64,000 bases of DNA from Deltaproteobacteria bacterium (GTDB lineage: Bacteria; Myxococcota_A; Polyangia; JAAYKL01). Below, one piece after another: positions 35,178 to 45,142 of this stretch (within the stretch, counting starts at the first letter, position 1; each line of letters starts with the position of its first letter). Under the pieces are notes generated by a model. The model did not search any database. It was not told the DNA's origin and was given only the letters and a program-made list of their open reading frames with translations. Position numbers and translations under genes: made by a program. The DNA is taken from NCBI GenBank assembly GCA_016935665.1, contig JAFGQN010000134.1, forward strand, positions 32,106 to 96,105. Reading direction: 5' to 3'.

Positions 35178-35546
35178 TCAATCAATATAGGCGATGGTGC
35201 GAATGATGGTTCGGATTCGGGCGGTAATTTCCTTTGAGGGATCGATGAATCGAATCCCCATCCCGCCTGGGGCTGTGGCAGAACCGGGATCTATCCAGAC
35301 AACTTCACCGGTCACGTCCACCGGCGTCGTACCATGGGGGGTGTCAAATCGCAACTGGATAACGGTTCCGGCCGTCAACGGGGTGTCACTGACCAGAAAA
35401 ATCCCTAATTCTGAAAGGTTACTGGATTTGGAATACAGATATGTATCCCCCATGGAGTAGTTGACGTTGAGATTGATATTGTGCCGTTTTCCTCTGCGCC
35501 GGTCGTCATTGGGTACCGAGTAAGCGCGTGTTTTTTCGTTGTTCAT
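35178..35546 (-). CDS. PilZ domain protein
   Basis: A 122-residue PilZ-like protein. After RRRGKR (residues 16-21; the RxxxR that binds cyclic di-GMP) comes SKSSNLSELGIFLVSDTPL, where the usual D/N-x-S-x-x-G is present as N-L-S-E-L-G, and then GEVVWIDP and GMGIRFID. This matches the short PilZ proteins of myxobacteria (TIGR02266-like). It could bind cyclic di-GMP. It converges with murI across a 78-bp gap. Confidence 0.8.
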   Translation of the reverse strand: MNNEKTRAYSVPNDDRRRGKRHNINLNVNYSMGDTYLYSKSSNLSELGIFLVSDTPLTAGTVIQLRFDTPHGTTPVDVTGEVVWIDPGSATAPGGMGIRFIDPSKEITARIRTIIRTIAYID

Positions 35547-35791
35547 CGAATCCTTTCTTAAATTCCGCTAAGACGGCGAAATCGAACACACTGTTATCCC
35601 ATTTATCGGCAGATTTGAAAACCACTAAATATTAAAGGGAAAATTAGTTTCTTCCCCTATTTCGTCCCGACGACAGCGTTGACTGGAATGATACCACGCC
35701 AATCCCAAATTCGAGATTGCATTCAACATCGCGTCTCGGTATTCAATGTCGGTTTGAAAAAGACAACCTGCAGAGCATAAAGGAGACGCAA

Positions 35792-36073
35792 ATGATTTCA
35801 AACAATGAATACTTTGACGGCAATGTAAAATCCCTTGGATATGAAAACAGCAACGGCCGCGCCACTGTTGGGGTGATGGAAGAAGGGGAATACGAATTCA
35901 ATACCGGCGCCCCCGAAAAAATGACACTCATCAGCGGCGCCTGGGCCATCCAATTGCCCGGCAGCGACGGATTTGTTTCCTATGGACAGGGAGAAACCGT
36001 GGCCATTCCCGGCAACAGCAGTTTTAAACTGAAAATCTCACAGCCTTGCGCCTACCACTGCGCCTTCGAATAA
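35792..36073 (+). CDS. ppnP: Pyrimidine/purine nucleoside phosphorylase
   Basis: A 93-residue PpnP (YaiE, DUF1255) protein. The ATG at 35792 follows AAAGGAGACGC; the longer frame from 35717 is not needed. The sequence MISNNEYFDGNVKSLGYE...ATVGVMEEGEYEF...GAWAIQLPGS is the family signature over its full length. The enzyme splits nucleosides with phosphate in the cytoplasm. Confidence 0.92.
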   Translation: MISNNEYFDGNVKSLGYENSNGRATVGVMEEGEYEFNTGAPEKMTLISGAWAIQLPGSDGFVSYGQGETVAIPGNSSFKLKISQPCAYHCAFE

Positions 36074-36109
36074 GCTGGAACGACATTTTTTTTGACTGAT
36101 TCCAGTTAC

Positions 36110-37081
36110 TTAACGCGTCTTTCCACTATTCCATTTAAACAGCAGCAGCCCCGGCTTTTTCTTTGGGGATTCGTTGACCACTACCAGGGTACCGTCCGGC
36201 AAAAAGGCAATGCCTTCGGGCTGCAAAAACAATTGGGGGTCGAGCATGGTGAAGCCCGTAATTTTCTGCTGTCGATTTATGGAAATCAGCGTGCGATCCA
36301 CCGAAGATACGATATATATCTCCCCGGTGACCGGGTGGACGGCCACTGCGGCCGGCATAAATCGCAATCTATCCTTAAACTCGCCTTTTTTGTTTATTTT
36401 TCCGGGAACCGTGAGTCGCTTTTTTTTTGCGAATGCCAGAATATCCTTTGTGGTCACCACAAACGCCGGTTCGCTTTTCATTTGTTCGGTCTTCAAATCC
36501 ACCGCAAACAGAGGCCGTTTTCGCTTGCCGCCGCCCAGCTTTTTTTTCCACCGACTTTTAGGGGCAATCAACAGCTGATTCGCAAACGCATCGTAACACA
36601 GCCCCTCATTGTCTTTGGTGGGCAGATTGAGTGTCTGGTGCGTGGCGTCGTTGTTTTCGCGCCAGTTTGGAACCTTGAAAAGCGTGCCATTACTCCGAAG
36701 CACGTACATGGTGTCATTCACTTCCGCCATGCCTTCGTAATCCCCTTTGGGGCCAAATTTTATTTTTCGTACCACATCGTCTTCTTTTAAATCGTATAGA
36801 AAAATAATCCCCTTCTCATCCTGAATCAGCGCCACTTCGCTGGTGGCCACAACCGTGACATCCGACGCCTCTTTAAGCTTTTTAGGCAACGTTGCCACAT
36901 GGGCCGGTTTAAAAAGAGTGTAGCCCGGAAGATATCCGGCAATGGGGCGACAGGACGCGTCCTGATCCGCACAAACGGACGTGACAGCATCATCGCACCG
37001 ACCGCATGCGGACATCGTGATAAAAGCGGTTAAGATTAAACGGGTGCACACGGATTGCAACATGCACATTCGACATTTCAT
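36110..37081 (-). CDS. SdiA-regulated-domain-like lipoprotein (beta-propeller)
   Basis: A 323-residue lipoprotein with lipobox TMSAC (Cys26). The mature part has repeated strands with EGMAEVNDTMYVLRSNGTLFKV, NEGLCYDAFANQLLIAPK and PEGIAFLPDGTLVVVNE, the spacing of beta-propeller proteins of the SdiA-regulated (PF06977) type, for which ligand binding or esterase-like activity is not certain. It ends close to ppnP on the other strand. Confidence 0.75.
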   Translation of the reverse strand: MKCRMCMLQSVCTRLILTAFITMSACGRCDDAVTSVCADQDASCRPIAGYLPGYTLFKPAHVATLPKKLKEASDVTVVATSEVALIQDEKGIIFLYDLKEDDVVRKIKFGPKGDYEGMAEVNDTMYVLRSNGTLFKVPNWRENNDATHQTLNLPTKDNEGLCYDAFANQLLIAPKSRWKKKLGGGKRKRPLFAVDLKTEQMKSEPAFVVTTKDILAFAKKKRLTVPGKINKKGEFKDRLRFMPAAVAVHPVTGEIYIVSSVDRTLISINRQQKITGFTMLDPQLFLQPEGIAFLPDGTLVVVNESPKKKPGLLLFKWNSGKTR

Positions 37082-37687
37082 GACCGACCTCCGTAAACCT
37101 GAACGTGTTCCAAAACGGTACGTAAATCAAGTTTCACAACGAAATGACATTGAAACAATTTAGATGGGAAATCAACGGTAAGCAGTTACGGGGTATTTCC
37201 TGCTCGACGATTCTTTTTACACAATCCCCCCCCCTGTCCTGCCAAATGGTCTTTCCGCGTTGTGACAGCTGGTTGAACAAAACCCCTGAAACCTGCGTTT
37301 TTTCTGCTTGAATTTACTTCTGCGTCGAATGAGGTTCGCATCACCTGTAAAAAGATCAATGCTGCCAGTACACCAGGGTGACGGAATAAAACGCGAAATG
37401 TCCAGTTTCTTTCAAAGAACATTTCATAACCTATTGAAAACGCACCAACCCTTTTGGGATAGACTGGCGCCCTCCAAAATTTCACACGTAAACAAATCCA
37501 ACTTTCGTTTTTTGTCATTCATTTATTCTGACCTTTCGCTCCGCGTATAGGGGCACTGATCTCCATAATGGATGTTCAAAGAAAAAATTTTTTCAATGCA
37601 ACAGCCACGCGTACCGCTTAAGATCATTCTTGTTATGACAATTTAAACGCCAGTTCCCAATTACAACTATGCAGACAAGGATACGCA
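37082..37687. other. 606-bp intergenic region
   Basis: Upstream regions of two divergent genes (SdiA-like lipoprotein and M6 protease). Open frames here are short, on both strands, and show no recognisable domain. I see no RNA or repeat. It is AT-richer near 37560-37680 close to the protease gene. Confidence 0.45.
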
Positions 37688-39772
37688 ATGCACAAGAAAC
37701 CAAATGTTGCCACCATTAAAAAAGGCGCGTGGCTGCTGATTCCCATACTGATGTTCTGTTGTCCTTTCGGATCAGCTGCACCTGTAAGTCCAATGCCTTA
37801 CTCGTTTAAACAACCGAATGGCAGCATGGTAAAGGTGAAACTGTTCGGTGATGAATTCTATATCCGGGGTGAAACCCTCGACGGTTACACTGTGATCCGA
37901 GATCCCAACACGGGCTGGATCAGTTACGCGGTTCCATCAGAAGAAGAAGGCGCCTATATTTCAACAGGAATCCCTTACCTGGGGGACGATATTCCTAAAA
38001 GCACACAGGAGTTCAACAGTTTCTTTCATAAGGTATCTGCACAGCAGTCCCACGTTACCCCGTCCCAACTGCAAAAAAGTATCAGCACCCTTTTAGGACA
38101 AAAACACCAGATGTTGTCCCCCGAACATATCCGCACCATTGCAGAGCACAATGCGAAACGGCTGTTTCCAAACGCCGAAGCCACAGCGAAACTGGTAAAA
38201 GACGTCAACGGAACCGTTCGAGTCATGCCCCCTGCCCCGCCCGGGCAAACCGTGGCAGCACTTCCGGAAATAACAGGGACAGTGCGGGTGCTGTCCATTA
38301 TTGTTCAGTTCTCAGATGCGCCGGCAACTGCAAGTATCGATGAATATATCACCATGCTGAATGACGAGGACTGGAAGAACGAATTAAGCGTGGGGTCCGC
38401 AACCGGATACTATAAACAGGTATCGCAGGGACGGCTCCTGCTCGAGCACGAAGTATTTGGCATCTTTACCGCACCCAAAACATTTAAGGAGTACGACGCC
38501 ATGTCCTACGCCAGCGGCGCGCAGGAGATTCTCGCCTTTACACTTAGGGAAATCGAAAATTCCGGATTTGATTTTTCAAGTTTATCGACCAAACCGCGCA
38601 GCGGCTGGGCGGGGGGCGGCGGTCAGGTTATTCAAGCCATCAACCTGATTCACACCGGCGTCCCCGCTGCGTGGGCTGAGGGCATGTGGCACCATCAGGG
38701 ATGGTATACGGACTTCAGCGCGGACGGCGTCGGCACCGAAATCTATGCCACCGGCGATGGCAATACCCCTTTTGCCACAATGGCCGTCATACATGAAGAC
38801 GGGCACATGATAGCCGGCTGGCCGGATGTCTATTTTATGGACGGCGGCGACAACCCCATTTCGGGATTCTGCATTATGGGCGGCGGCTTTGGGACGCCTC
38901 CTCCCAATCCATGGTTTCGCACGGCTGCGGGGTGGAGTGACGTGGTCGACATTACAGGCCGGGATGGCGTCTGGCCCACAAAAGCCAACGATTTTCAGAT
39001 TTACAAATACAACCACCCGTCAAATCCGTTGGAATATTTTCTGGTTGAATCCAGAATGCGCGAGAGCGGGATGAATGAATTTCTTCCCGATGAAGGATTA
39101 ACCATCTGGCGGGTGGATGAAAATGGAGACCAGCAGGCGTGGCCGGAAACGGCAACGAATCACCTTGCGGTAAGCCTCGTCCATGCCAACAATCGTCCTC
39201 TGGCGATGGACGGGTCCTGTTACCATGCCGGACACGTATCGGAATTCAATGACACCACAACGCCTTCTGCAAAATGGTGGAGCGAGGAGAACTCGGGACT
39301 GGATATCCACTCCATTTCACCAGCAGGACCTTCCATGACCTTTATCACAGGCGAAGGCAGTTCTGACGGTGATTCTGACTCGGACACCGACTCTGATTCC
39401 GACTCTGATTCCGATTCCGACTCCGATTCCGACTCCGACTCCGATTCCGACTCCGACTCCGATTCCGACTCTGACTCTGACTCTGATTCCGACTCTGACT
39501 CTGACTCCGACTCCGATTCCGACTCTGACTCTGACTCTGATTCCGACTCTGACTCTGATTCCGACTCTGACTCTGACTCCGACGCTGACTCTGACTCCGA
39601 CGCCGACTCTGACTCTGAGCCAGACTCCGATTCTGACACCGACTCTGAATCTGAAATAGATCAGGAGAACGAAGAGGATGCAAACGCGTCTTCGGACAGC
39701 GATTCCTGCGGATGTATGATTATCGGAGTATCCGTTACCAACCTGTTTTCACTGATATCTCTCGCACTGTAA
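37688..39772 (+). CDS. M6-family metalloprotease with Ser-Asp stalk and Cys-hydrophobic C-terminus
   Basis: A 694-residue secreted protein. Signal peptide to about residue 31. Around residues 200-555 lies the M6 catalytic region, with the zinc motif [12 protein letters not shown] (HExxH at His369, Glu370, His373) and the Asp of GWPD. Family members cut proteins outside the cell. Then comes a Ser/Asp dipeptide stalk at about 559-655 and a tail [21 protein letters not shown] starting at Cys674: a Cys pair before a hydrophobic span with no final basic cluster. This recalls a C-terminal sorting tail such as MYXO-CTERM, in which a Cys precedes the span, but the usual Arg-rich end is missing. Acts on the cell surface if so (inference). 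Confidence 0.85.
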   Translation: MHKKPNVATIKKGAWLLIPILMFCCPFGSAAPVSPMPYSFKQPNGSMVKVKLFGDEFYIRGETLDGYTVIRDPNTGWISYAVPSEEEGAYISTGIPYLGDDIPKSTQEFNSFFHKVSAQQSHVTPSQLQKSISTLLGQKHQMLSPEHIRTIAEHNAKRLFPNAEATAKLVKDVNGTVRVMPPAPPGQTVAALPEITGTVRVLSIIVQFSDAPATASIDEYITMLNDEDWKNELSVGSATGYYKQVSQGRLLLEHEVFGIFTAPKTFKEYDAMSYASGAQEILAFTLREIENSGFDFSSLSTKPRSGWAGGGGQVIQAINLIHTGVPAAWAEGMWHHQGWYTDFSADGVGTEIYATGDGNTPFATMAVIHEDGHMIAGWPDVYFMDGGDNPISGFCIMGGGFGTPPPNPWFRTAAGWSDVVDITGRDGVWPTKANDFQIYKYNHPSNPLEYFLVESRMRESGMNEFLPDEGLTIWRVDENGDQQAWPETATNHLAVSLVHANNRPLAMDGSCYHAGHVSEFNDTTTPSAKWWSEENSGLDIHSISPAGPSMTFITGEGSSDGDSDSDTDSDSDSDSDSDSDSDSDSDSDSDSDSDSDSDSDSDSDSDSDSDSDSDSDSDSDSDSDSDSDSDSDADSDSDADSDSEPDSDSDTDSESEIDQENEEDANASSDSDSCGCMIIGVSVTNLFSLISLAL
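39363..39660. repeat. Ser-Asp codon repeat inside the M6 protease gene
   Basis: About 300 bp of near-tandem GAYTCY units (Asp-Ser). The array stays in frame; the opposite strand and other frames read as Ser-Glu or Arg-Gln-rich artefacts. Such arrays are prone to slippage, so stalk length likely differs between strains. Confidence 0.85.
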
Positions 39773-39829
39773 TCACAGATTGATTCCGTTTATTCCTGTT
39801 CAGCCGTCCACCGGTTACCATTAAACAAA

Positions 39830-40238
39830 ATGTCGTCAGATCGCAAAACAACCACCTATTCAAATAATCAGGAAGCCCTGCTGACCATGATGGACGCATG
39901 GCCCCAAAGCCGGGCAGGTACAAAAGACGACATCCCCTTTGGAGTGGGCCTTGTCGTCGAAATAAAACCGTTCATCATTCAATTGCATTCTCCTGGCCTA
40001 ACTGCCAAAACCATTCGCCGTCGCCTTGATAATCGTTGGGTTATTGGTGGCGAATTCATCAGAGTGATAAACTATTATCCGAAACAGGGTAAAAAAATCG
40101 TTTCAAACGCTACTCTGCGAAACTGTCGCTAATGGCGAAGCACCGTATATGCAGGATTTCTCTGAAGCCGAGCAGCGTGCTTTCAACGCCACTGCGAGAA
40201 AGCTACAAAAGTATCACTTGAGCACCTACACTTTTTAA
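39830..40238 (+). pseudogene. Frameshifted conserved small protein
   Basis: The first frame (39830-40132) starts with ATG and reads LTMMDAWPQSRAGTKDDIPFGVGLVVEIKPFI..LHSPGLTAKTIRRRLDNRWVIGGEFIRVINYYPK. It then leaves frame at a run of seven A (40091-40097). The other frame from there continues SFQTLLCETVANGEAPYMQDFSEAEQRAFNATARKLQKYHLSTYTF and stops at 40236-40238. Joining the two gives one protein of about 136 residues. I recall related small proteins of unknown function that carry both halves, in that order. Either a real single-base loss, a sequencing error, or a slippery site used on purpose. Confidence 0.7.
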
Positions 40239-40504
40239 TATTTTACCCACAGATTTCGTGGGAGAGCCAGATTTTCTATTCGGAGTCACCTAATAAAATA
40301 ATCAGAAAGGATATCAGGAATAAAGCAACCATGATTGCCAGATGAAAAACCCTTAACTTTTTTGTTAAATGGAAAAGAAGACACATAATAACAGGAAGAT
40401 AATCTCATCTAACAATTACCCATACAAAAGATTGCCGATGATTATCGGCCTGTATGGTTATTGGCGCCCGTTTCAACACCTTTTATTTGCAGAAAGATTG
40501 AATC
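40239..40504. other. AT-rich intergenic region
   Basis: 266 bp with no gene, upstream of the glutaminase-like lipoprotein. No RNA or repeat seen. Confidence 0.4.
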
Positions 40505-41317
40505 ATGAGAAAAATATCCAATTTAAGCAAACAGCTAACATTCGTCATTTTAAATTTATTCGCGTTTTCCTGCCAGGGCCCAATCGAGGAATGGGTGCAG
40601 ATTCTTCAAAACTGTGATTGTGATTCAGACGGTAATTTAGATACAGAAGAAGCAACCGTTACGGTTCATCCCCTTCCGGATACACTTGGAGATATTGATA
40701 TTAGCTATATTCCATATGAATACGTGAAGGACGGATGCATGCATCGAAAAACGTATCTCGCAATGGAGTTGGCAGCCCGCAACATGGCGTCGTCTGCCGT
40801 GCAAATCGAAACGTGTGATAACAGTTTTCAACTGGAAAGCAACGGTGCCAATTGGCGGATGCATCAAACAGTAGTAATGGTGGTTAACAATGAAGTCGTG
40901 GTGATTGATCCTCTTGTAAGTGATGACTTTTTAACCGTCGATGAATGGCGAAGTGCGATAAATGGCGAAGACAACACGAATGTGTTTTTCGGTTCAGCTG
41001 CATTTGGCGCCAATGATGACGGGTCTGACAAATGCGACATCGAACCGGATGAAACAGATCTGGAGACGGAAATTTCGGAAATGACACCGTTTTATCTTGA
41101 GAATATCATGATAGGTTGTTCCTACTTGAGGCGTTACCTGCTTGAATCTCCAGAGTATTCAAAGGAAAGAGACGACCACCTGGTTCAAAGAACTTATGAG
41201 CTGATAAATTTGATCGAGCCTTTGGGACTTATTGACGATCTCGGTTCTGATGCTGATGAAATTCTCGGCAAGCTTGCAGATGGTCCCTGGTGTCCGGATC
41301 CAATCGTCTTACCTTAA
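40505..41317 (+). CDS. Lipoprotein with protein-glutaminase-like Cys-His-Asp triad
   Basis: A 270-residue lipoprotein: basic N-terminus, hydrophobic core, lipobox FAFSC (Cys23), then CDCDSDGNLDTEEA, a possible calcium loop. From about residue 70 the sequence has DGCMHRK (Cys78), NWRMHQTVVMV (His120) and VVVIDPLV (Asp135), spacings of 42 and 15. Chryseobacterium protein-glutaminase has its catalytic Cys, His and Asp 41 and 20 apart with a very similar wording (DGCxxR, W.xH, IDP). So I infer a papain/transglutaminase-like fold that deamidates Gln in proteins, anchored in the outer membrane or periplasm. Alternative: a structurally similar peptidase. No toxin-delivery genes are adjacent. Confidence 0.6.
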   Translation: MRKISNLSKQLTFVILNLFAFSCQGPIEEWVQILQNCDCDSDGNLDTEEATVTVHPLPDTLGDIDISYIPYEYVKDGCMHRKTYLAMELAARNMASSAVQIETCDNSFQLESNGANWRMHQTVVMVVNNEVVVIDPLVSDDFLTVDEWRSAINGEDNTNVFFGSAAFGANDDGSDKCDIEPDETDLETEISEMTPFYLENIMIGCSYLRRYLLESPEYSKERDDHLVQRTYELINLIEPLGLIDDLGSDADEILGKLADGPWCPDPIVLP

Positions 41318-41581
41318 TTGAAATTTATCGAGTTATACTCTCCATATAGAAGCTCAAACGTCTTCACTTCTCAAATAATATTTAGACAATCAGCATCTTT
41401 TTCGATCTCAAAGAGAGATCCAGACCCCAGGAATGAACCCAATTGTTATTGCCTGATTTACAGGAATCAAACCCGCGCATATAATCAACCGCCATTTCAA
41501 CCCTGAGTAAACCGAAATGGGCGATTTAAAGACAGATTATTATGAATGATTGTCGATATTCAGGATAGTGAAAAAAATGAT

Positions 41582-42124
41582 TCAGTTGCAATTCGAAGCA
41601 GCGTCTCTGGTAAGAATGAGTTCATTTGTATTGAAGATCTTTTCAATATCCAGCAGGAAGATTACGCGTTTTCCCACTTTGGCCACTCCCATGATATAGT
41701 CGAGGTTGGCACTGGAGAAGTCGCCCAGATTGGGTCTGGGCTCAATATCCTCTGCGTCCACGTTCAGCACTTCCTGTACCTCATCCACCAACACCCCCAT
41801 GGTGTATACCTGCTTTTGAGAATGAAGCTGCACTATCACGATGACAGTCTGGTCAGTGGGAACCGTTTCACTCATCTGAAACTTGAGCCGCAGGTCCACC
41901 ACGGGATTCACCTTGCCGCGCAGATTTATCACACCGCGCACCGCCGGATCCGCCTGGGGAACCCGCGTCACATCCATCATCCCGATAATTTCTCTCACCT
42001 TTAAAATTTCGAATGCATACTCCTCATCGGCTAACTTGAACGTAATGTATTTGCCAGCCAGTGACAGTTCTCCTTCACCACCACTGGTTTGCCGTGTCAC
42101 TTCCATCTGATTGAGTTCATTCAT
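41582..42124 (-). CDS. cheW: CheW-like chemotaxis adaptor
   Basis: A 180-residue CheW with the expected hydrophobic strands and conserved phrases (YAFEILKVREIIGMMDVTRVPQADPAVRGVINLRGKVNPVVDLR, VGVLVDEV-like MGVLVDEVQEVL). CheW links chemoreceptors to the CheA kinase in the cytoplasm. It lies 26 bp downstream of a chemoreceptor gene on the same strand, so both are probably one transcript. CheA is not in the window. Confidence 0.92.
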   Translation of the reverse strand: MNELNQMEVTRQTSGGEGELSLAGKYITFKLADEEYAFEILKVREIIGMMDVTRVPQADPAVRGVINLRGKVNPVVDLRLKFQMSETVPTDQTVIVIVQLHSQKQVYTMGVLVDEVQEVLNVDAEDIEPRPNLGDFSSANLDYIMGVAKVGKRVIFLLDIEKIFNTNELILTRDAASNCN

Positions 42125-42150
42125 TTGTTCACCTTTACGCTCTCATACAT

Positions 42151-45021
42151 TTAAAATTCCGCAAAATCGGGATCGTCATCCATCGGCATGATTTCATAAG
42201 GCAGTGCAACAGGATCCTCATTGCGCGGCATCTGACGTCTCGTGCGGTCATTCATGGGCGTAGTATTGGGGCGAACCATTGCCGCGCTGCGCATACGGGC
42301 GTCCAACTTGAACTTCGATACCAGACTCATCAACTCCTGGGCCTGTCCGGCCAGTTCTTCTGCGGCGCTGGACGATTCCTCTGAATTGGCCGCGGCGCGC
42401 TGAGTCACCTGGTCCATTTCCACCATCGCTTTGTTCACCTGCTCAATTCCCCGCGCCTGCTCCTGACTGGCCACCGTTATTTCCGAAATAATGTCTGTCA
42501 CCTTACCAATGGCCGCCACCATGCCCTGCAGATTCTCGTTCACATCACCCGAAATCTTTTCACCGGTTTCAGCCAGATGGACCGATTCCTTGATCAGCGA
42601 TTCCGTGTTCTGTGCCGCATCCTTTGCCCGTCCCGCCAGATTTCGCACTTCCTCGGCGACCACGGCAAAGCCGCGCCCAGCGTCTCCTGCCCGTGCCGCC
42701 TCCACAGCTGCATTCAACGCCAGCAGATTGGTTTGAAACGCGATATCATTGATGTCCTTGATAATTTCGGCGGTACGCTCCGCCGATGTCTTGATTTTGC
42801 CCATGGCATCCACCATTCGCCCCATCTCTCCGGTTCCCTTGTTGGCGGCATCCCGCGTCTCTTCCGACAACGCCTGCGCCTGCCGGGTGTTGTCAGCGTT
42901 CTGACGCGTCATGCCACTCATTTCTTCCATACTGGAGGTGGTTTCCTCAAGGGCACTGGCCTGCTCCGATGCCCCTTCTGCCACCTGCTGCGACGAAATG
43001 GAAATCTGCTGTGCGGCGCTGTTCACCTGTCCAACCGCCTGCTGAACCTGCGCCATGGCATCGTGCAGCACCTCGCCTGTAGAATTCAGTGCATTTTTAA
43101 TTTTTGCATGATCCCCCTGATAGTTGCCTTTTACACGTGCCGTCAGATTGTAAGCGGCCAGTTCCTCCAGCACTTGTGAGGCCTCCGCGATGGGATCGAG
43201 GATGGTGTTGAGCAACTCGTTGATGCCCTGAACCATTGCTTTCCAGCCACCCGAAAACTTCGTATGCTCTCCTCGGACGCTCAGCTGTCCTGCCTGAGAT
43301 GCATTAATAAGCCGCTGTACTTCCGCGGATGTGGCTTTAAGATTTTTACGCACACCTTCAACGGTCTCATTGATAAATGCTTTTTTACCCGGAAATTTTT
43401 CCAGCGGTGCATCAAAGTTCCCCTGCCCGAATTCCTTCACACAAGCCATGGCTTTCTTCTTAACCGAAATATGACCACTGACCATACTGTTCACACCTTC
43501 GGCCATACGACTGAACGCACCTTCGAATTTCTCCACCGGGATCATTACATCGATATCCCCCGCGTCGTGCTCGCTTGACATATGTCCCATTTCCTGAATC
43601 AGAGAACTGATGGCATCGATAAGCTGATTAATACTTTTCTTGATTTCGTTGAAATCGCCTTTGTAATCATCTGTGATTTTCTGCGGAATATCACCTCTGG
43701 AAATTCGGGCCACATAATCGGCGGAAAACTGTAACGGTTCAATAACCGCATTAAGTGCACCATTAAAAGCCACCAGCATTTCCTTGTACGCCCCGGTGGC
43801 GCCGCTGATTTCCGCTCTGGATTGCAACCTGCCGTTCTGAAGCTTCTGGGCCGTATCCGCCACCGATGCAATGACGCCATCCACCATTCGTCTGTTCTCA
43901 ATTTCGGCATCGTTCTTTGCGCGCAAATTGGCTATCATCCGCTTAAACGCATTGGCCAGTTGCCCCACTTCGTCTTTTTGCTCGATAAAAATTTTCTGAT
44001 TCAAATCCCCTTCGGCCACTTTGACCGCAGTCTCATGCAACGCAAAAATGGGACCTGTCATTTTGCGGGTGATAACCACCGCGATACCAATGGCCATTAA
44101 CACGCCGGCCACTGAAGCGCCAATGATGACACCCGATGTTCGCTGGTTGCTTGCCTGCACCGCCGGACCAATGGTGTCCTGTTCTTCTTTGATGGACAGT
44201 TTGACTTCTTCAGCCTCATCCGAGATTTTGGGGCCGATTTTGTCCAGAGTCTCTGCAATCAGTTTATTGCGTTCGTCAATACTGGCCACTACCTTTTCAA
44301 ACCCATCACTGTATCTGTCGAATCCTTTTTGAAAAGCAGTCAGGTACTCACCCTGTTTGGCCAGTTTTGCATTTCCCACTAAAAGCGCCAGTTTTTCCTG
44401 AACAGCTTTTTTTTCGTCTCGCACCCTTTGTGCATCCGCAGTGTTACTGGTATCGAGAAACTTGACGAAGTATAGCCGCGCCAAAAGGAAATGCTGCTGC
44501 AAATCCCCACCCATCAGCGCCCCCGCCGCATCGTTGTTCCGCCATGAATACTCTACAAATTCTGTCAAGTTTTCGCGAGCGGTTTCGCCTTCCGAATTCA
44601 TGACGTTATTAACCAGATCATTGCGCGTATTCTGAAGAGCGACCACCTTTTCAAACGCTTTGTCGTAATCATCCAGCTGCTCCTTGATCTGCCTGACCAG
44701 TTTTAGACGTTCGGGGTGATGAATGTTCTTTTCCGCCTCAGCCGTGAATTCGGCAGTGGCGTCAAATCGCTCGTGGAATTGGTCTATCGACTCTTTGGAA
44801 TTGGTCTGAATGAAGTTTTTGACCTGCAGGCGGGCCTCCAGCAAATTGGCCTGAACACGTCCCATGAGCACGTTGTCCCTTGCAATTTCCCGATAGCTGG
44901 AAAATCCCGTTTCGGCCTCATCAAACCCCATCCACGCCACTGTGGACAGGATGATAATTAACGCGATACAGATACCAAATCCTCCACCAATTTTTTTTCC
45001 GATAGACATGTCGTTGAGCAT
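42151..45021 (-). CDS. Large methyl-accepting chemotaxis protein with several HAMP-like repeats
   Basis: A 956-residue receptor; ATG 45021 with AGGGGGAA upstream. Two transmembrane helices (about 11-31 and 308-330) enclose a helical periplasmic sensor of about 270 residues. After a HAMP (about 330-385) come further HAMP-like or poly-HAMP segments (about 385-660), then the kinase-control hairpin with DINDIAFQTNLLALNAAVEAARAGDAGRGFAVVAEEVR (about 760-800). The acidic Asp/Glu tail DDDPDFAEF ends it. It senses an unknown ligand and signals to CheA through the CheW downstream. Confidence 0.92.
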   Translation of the reverse strand: MLNDMSIGKKIGGGFGICIALIIILSTVAWMGFDEAETGFSSYREIARDNVLMGRVQANLLEARLQVKNFIQTNSKESIDQFHERFDATAEFTAEAEKNIHHPERLKLVRQIKEQLDDYDKAFEKVVALQNTRNDLVNNVMNSEGETARENLTEFVEYSWRNNDAAGALMGGDLQQHFLLARLYFVKFLDTSNTADAQRVRDEKKAVQEKLALLVGNAKLAKQGEYLTAFQKGFDRYSDGFEKVVASIDERNKLIAETLDKIGPKISDEAEEVKLSIKEEQDTIGPAVQASNQRTSGVIIGASVAGVLMAIGIAVVITRKMTGPIFALHETAVKVAEGDLNQKIFIEQKDEVGQLANAFKRMIANLRAKNDAEIENRRMVDGVIASVADTAQKLQNGRLQSRAEISGATGAYKEMLVAFNGALNAVIEPLQFSADYVARISRGDIPQKITDDYKGDFNEIKKSINQLIDAISSLIQEMGHMSSEHDAGDIDVMIPVEKFEGAFSRMAEGVNSMVSGHISVKKKAMACVKEFGQGNFDAPLEKFPGKKAFINETVEGVRKNLKATSAEVQRLINASQAGQLSVRGEHTKFSGGWKAMVQGINELLNTILDPIAEASQVLEELAAYNLTARVKGNYQGDHAKIKNALNSTGEVLHDAMAQVQQAVGQVNSAAQQISISSQQVAEGASEQASALEETTSSMEEMSGMTRQNADNTRQAQALSEETRDAANKGTGEMGRMVDAMGKIKTSAERTAEIIKDINDIAFQTNLLALNAAVEAARAGDAGRGFAVVAEEVRNLAGRAKDAAQNTESLIKESVHLAETGEKISGDVNENLQGMVAAIGKVTDIISEITVASQEQARGIEQVNKAMVEMDQVTQRAAANSEESSSAAEELAGQAQELMSLVSKFKLDARMRSAAMVRPNTTPMNDRTRRQMPRNEDPVALPYEIMPMDDDPDFAEF

Positions 45022-45116
45022 TGGATTCCCCCTTTTAGTCCGTTTAGAAGCTGCGGCACTCTGTGCAAACCGTATTCAGCTGTTGCGCCTGACGTTCCAC
45101 TACGCCGGCAATCTGA

Positions 45117-45142
45117 TTATCGACGCTATCCCGTGAGAGTTA
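45117..45142 (-). promoter_or_regulatory. Possible FliA-type (sigma-28) promoter for the chemoreceptor-cheW operon
   Basis: On the minus strand, about 95-120 bp before the receptor start, TAACTCTC and GTCGATAA are 10 bp apart; the consensus is TAAAGTTT, 11 bp, GCCGATAA. One base in the -10 half and several in the -35 half differ. A FliA-like sigma factor is encoded elsewhere in the window. Weak evidence. Confidence 0.2.

Noticed and set aside
37186..37550. Two short frames in the intergenic region upstream of the protease
   Set aside because: No ribosome binding site and no domain; overlapping on both strands.
39220..39683. Long open frames of Ser-Glu or Arg-Gln repeats on the minus strand
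   Set aside because: They are the reverse of the Asp-Ser codon array in the protease gene, with no start signals or other protein features.
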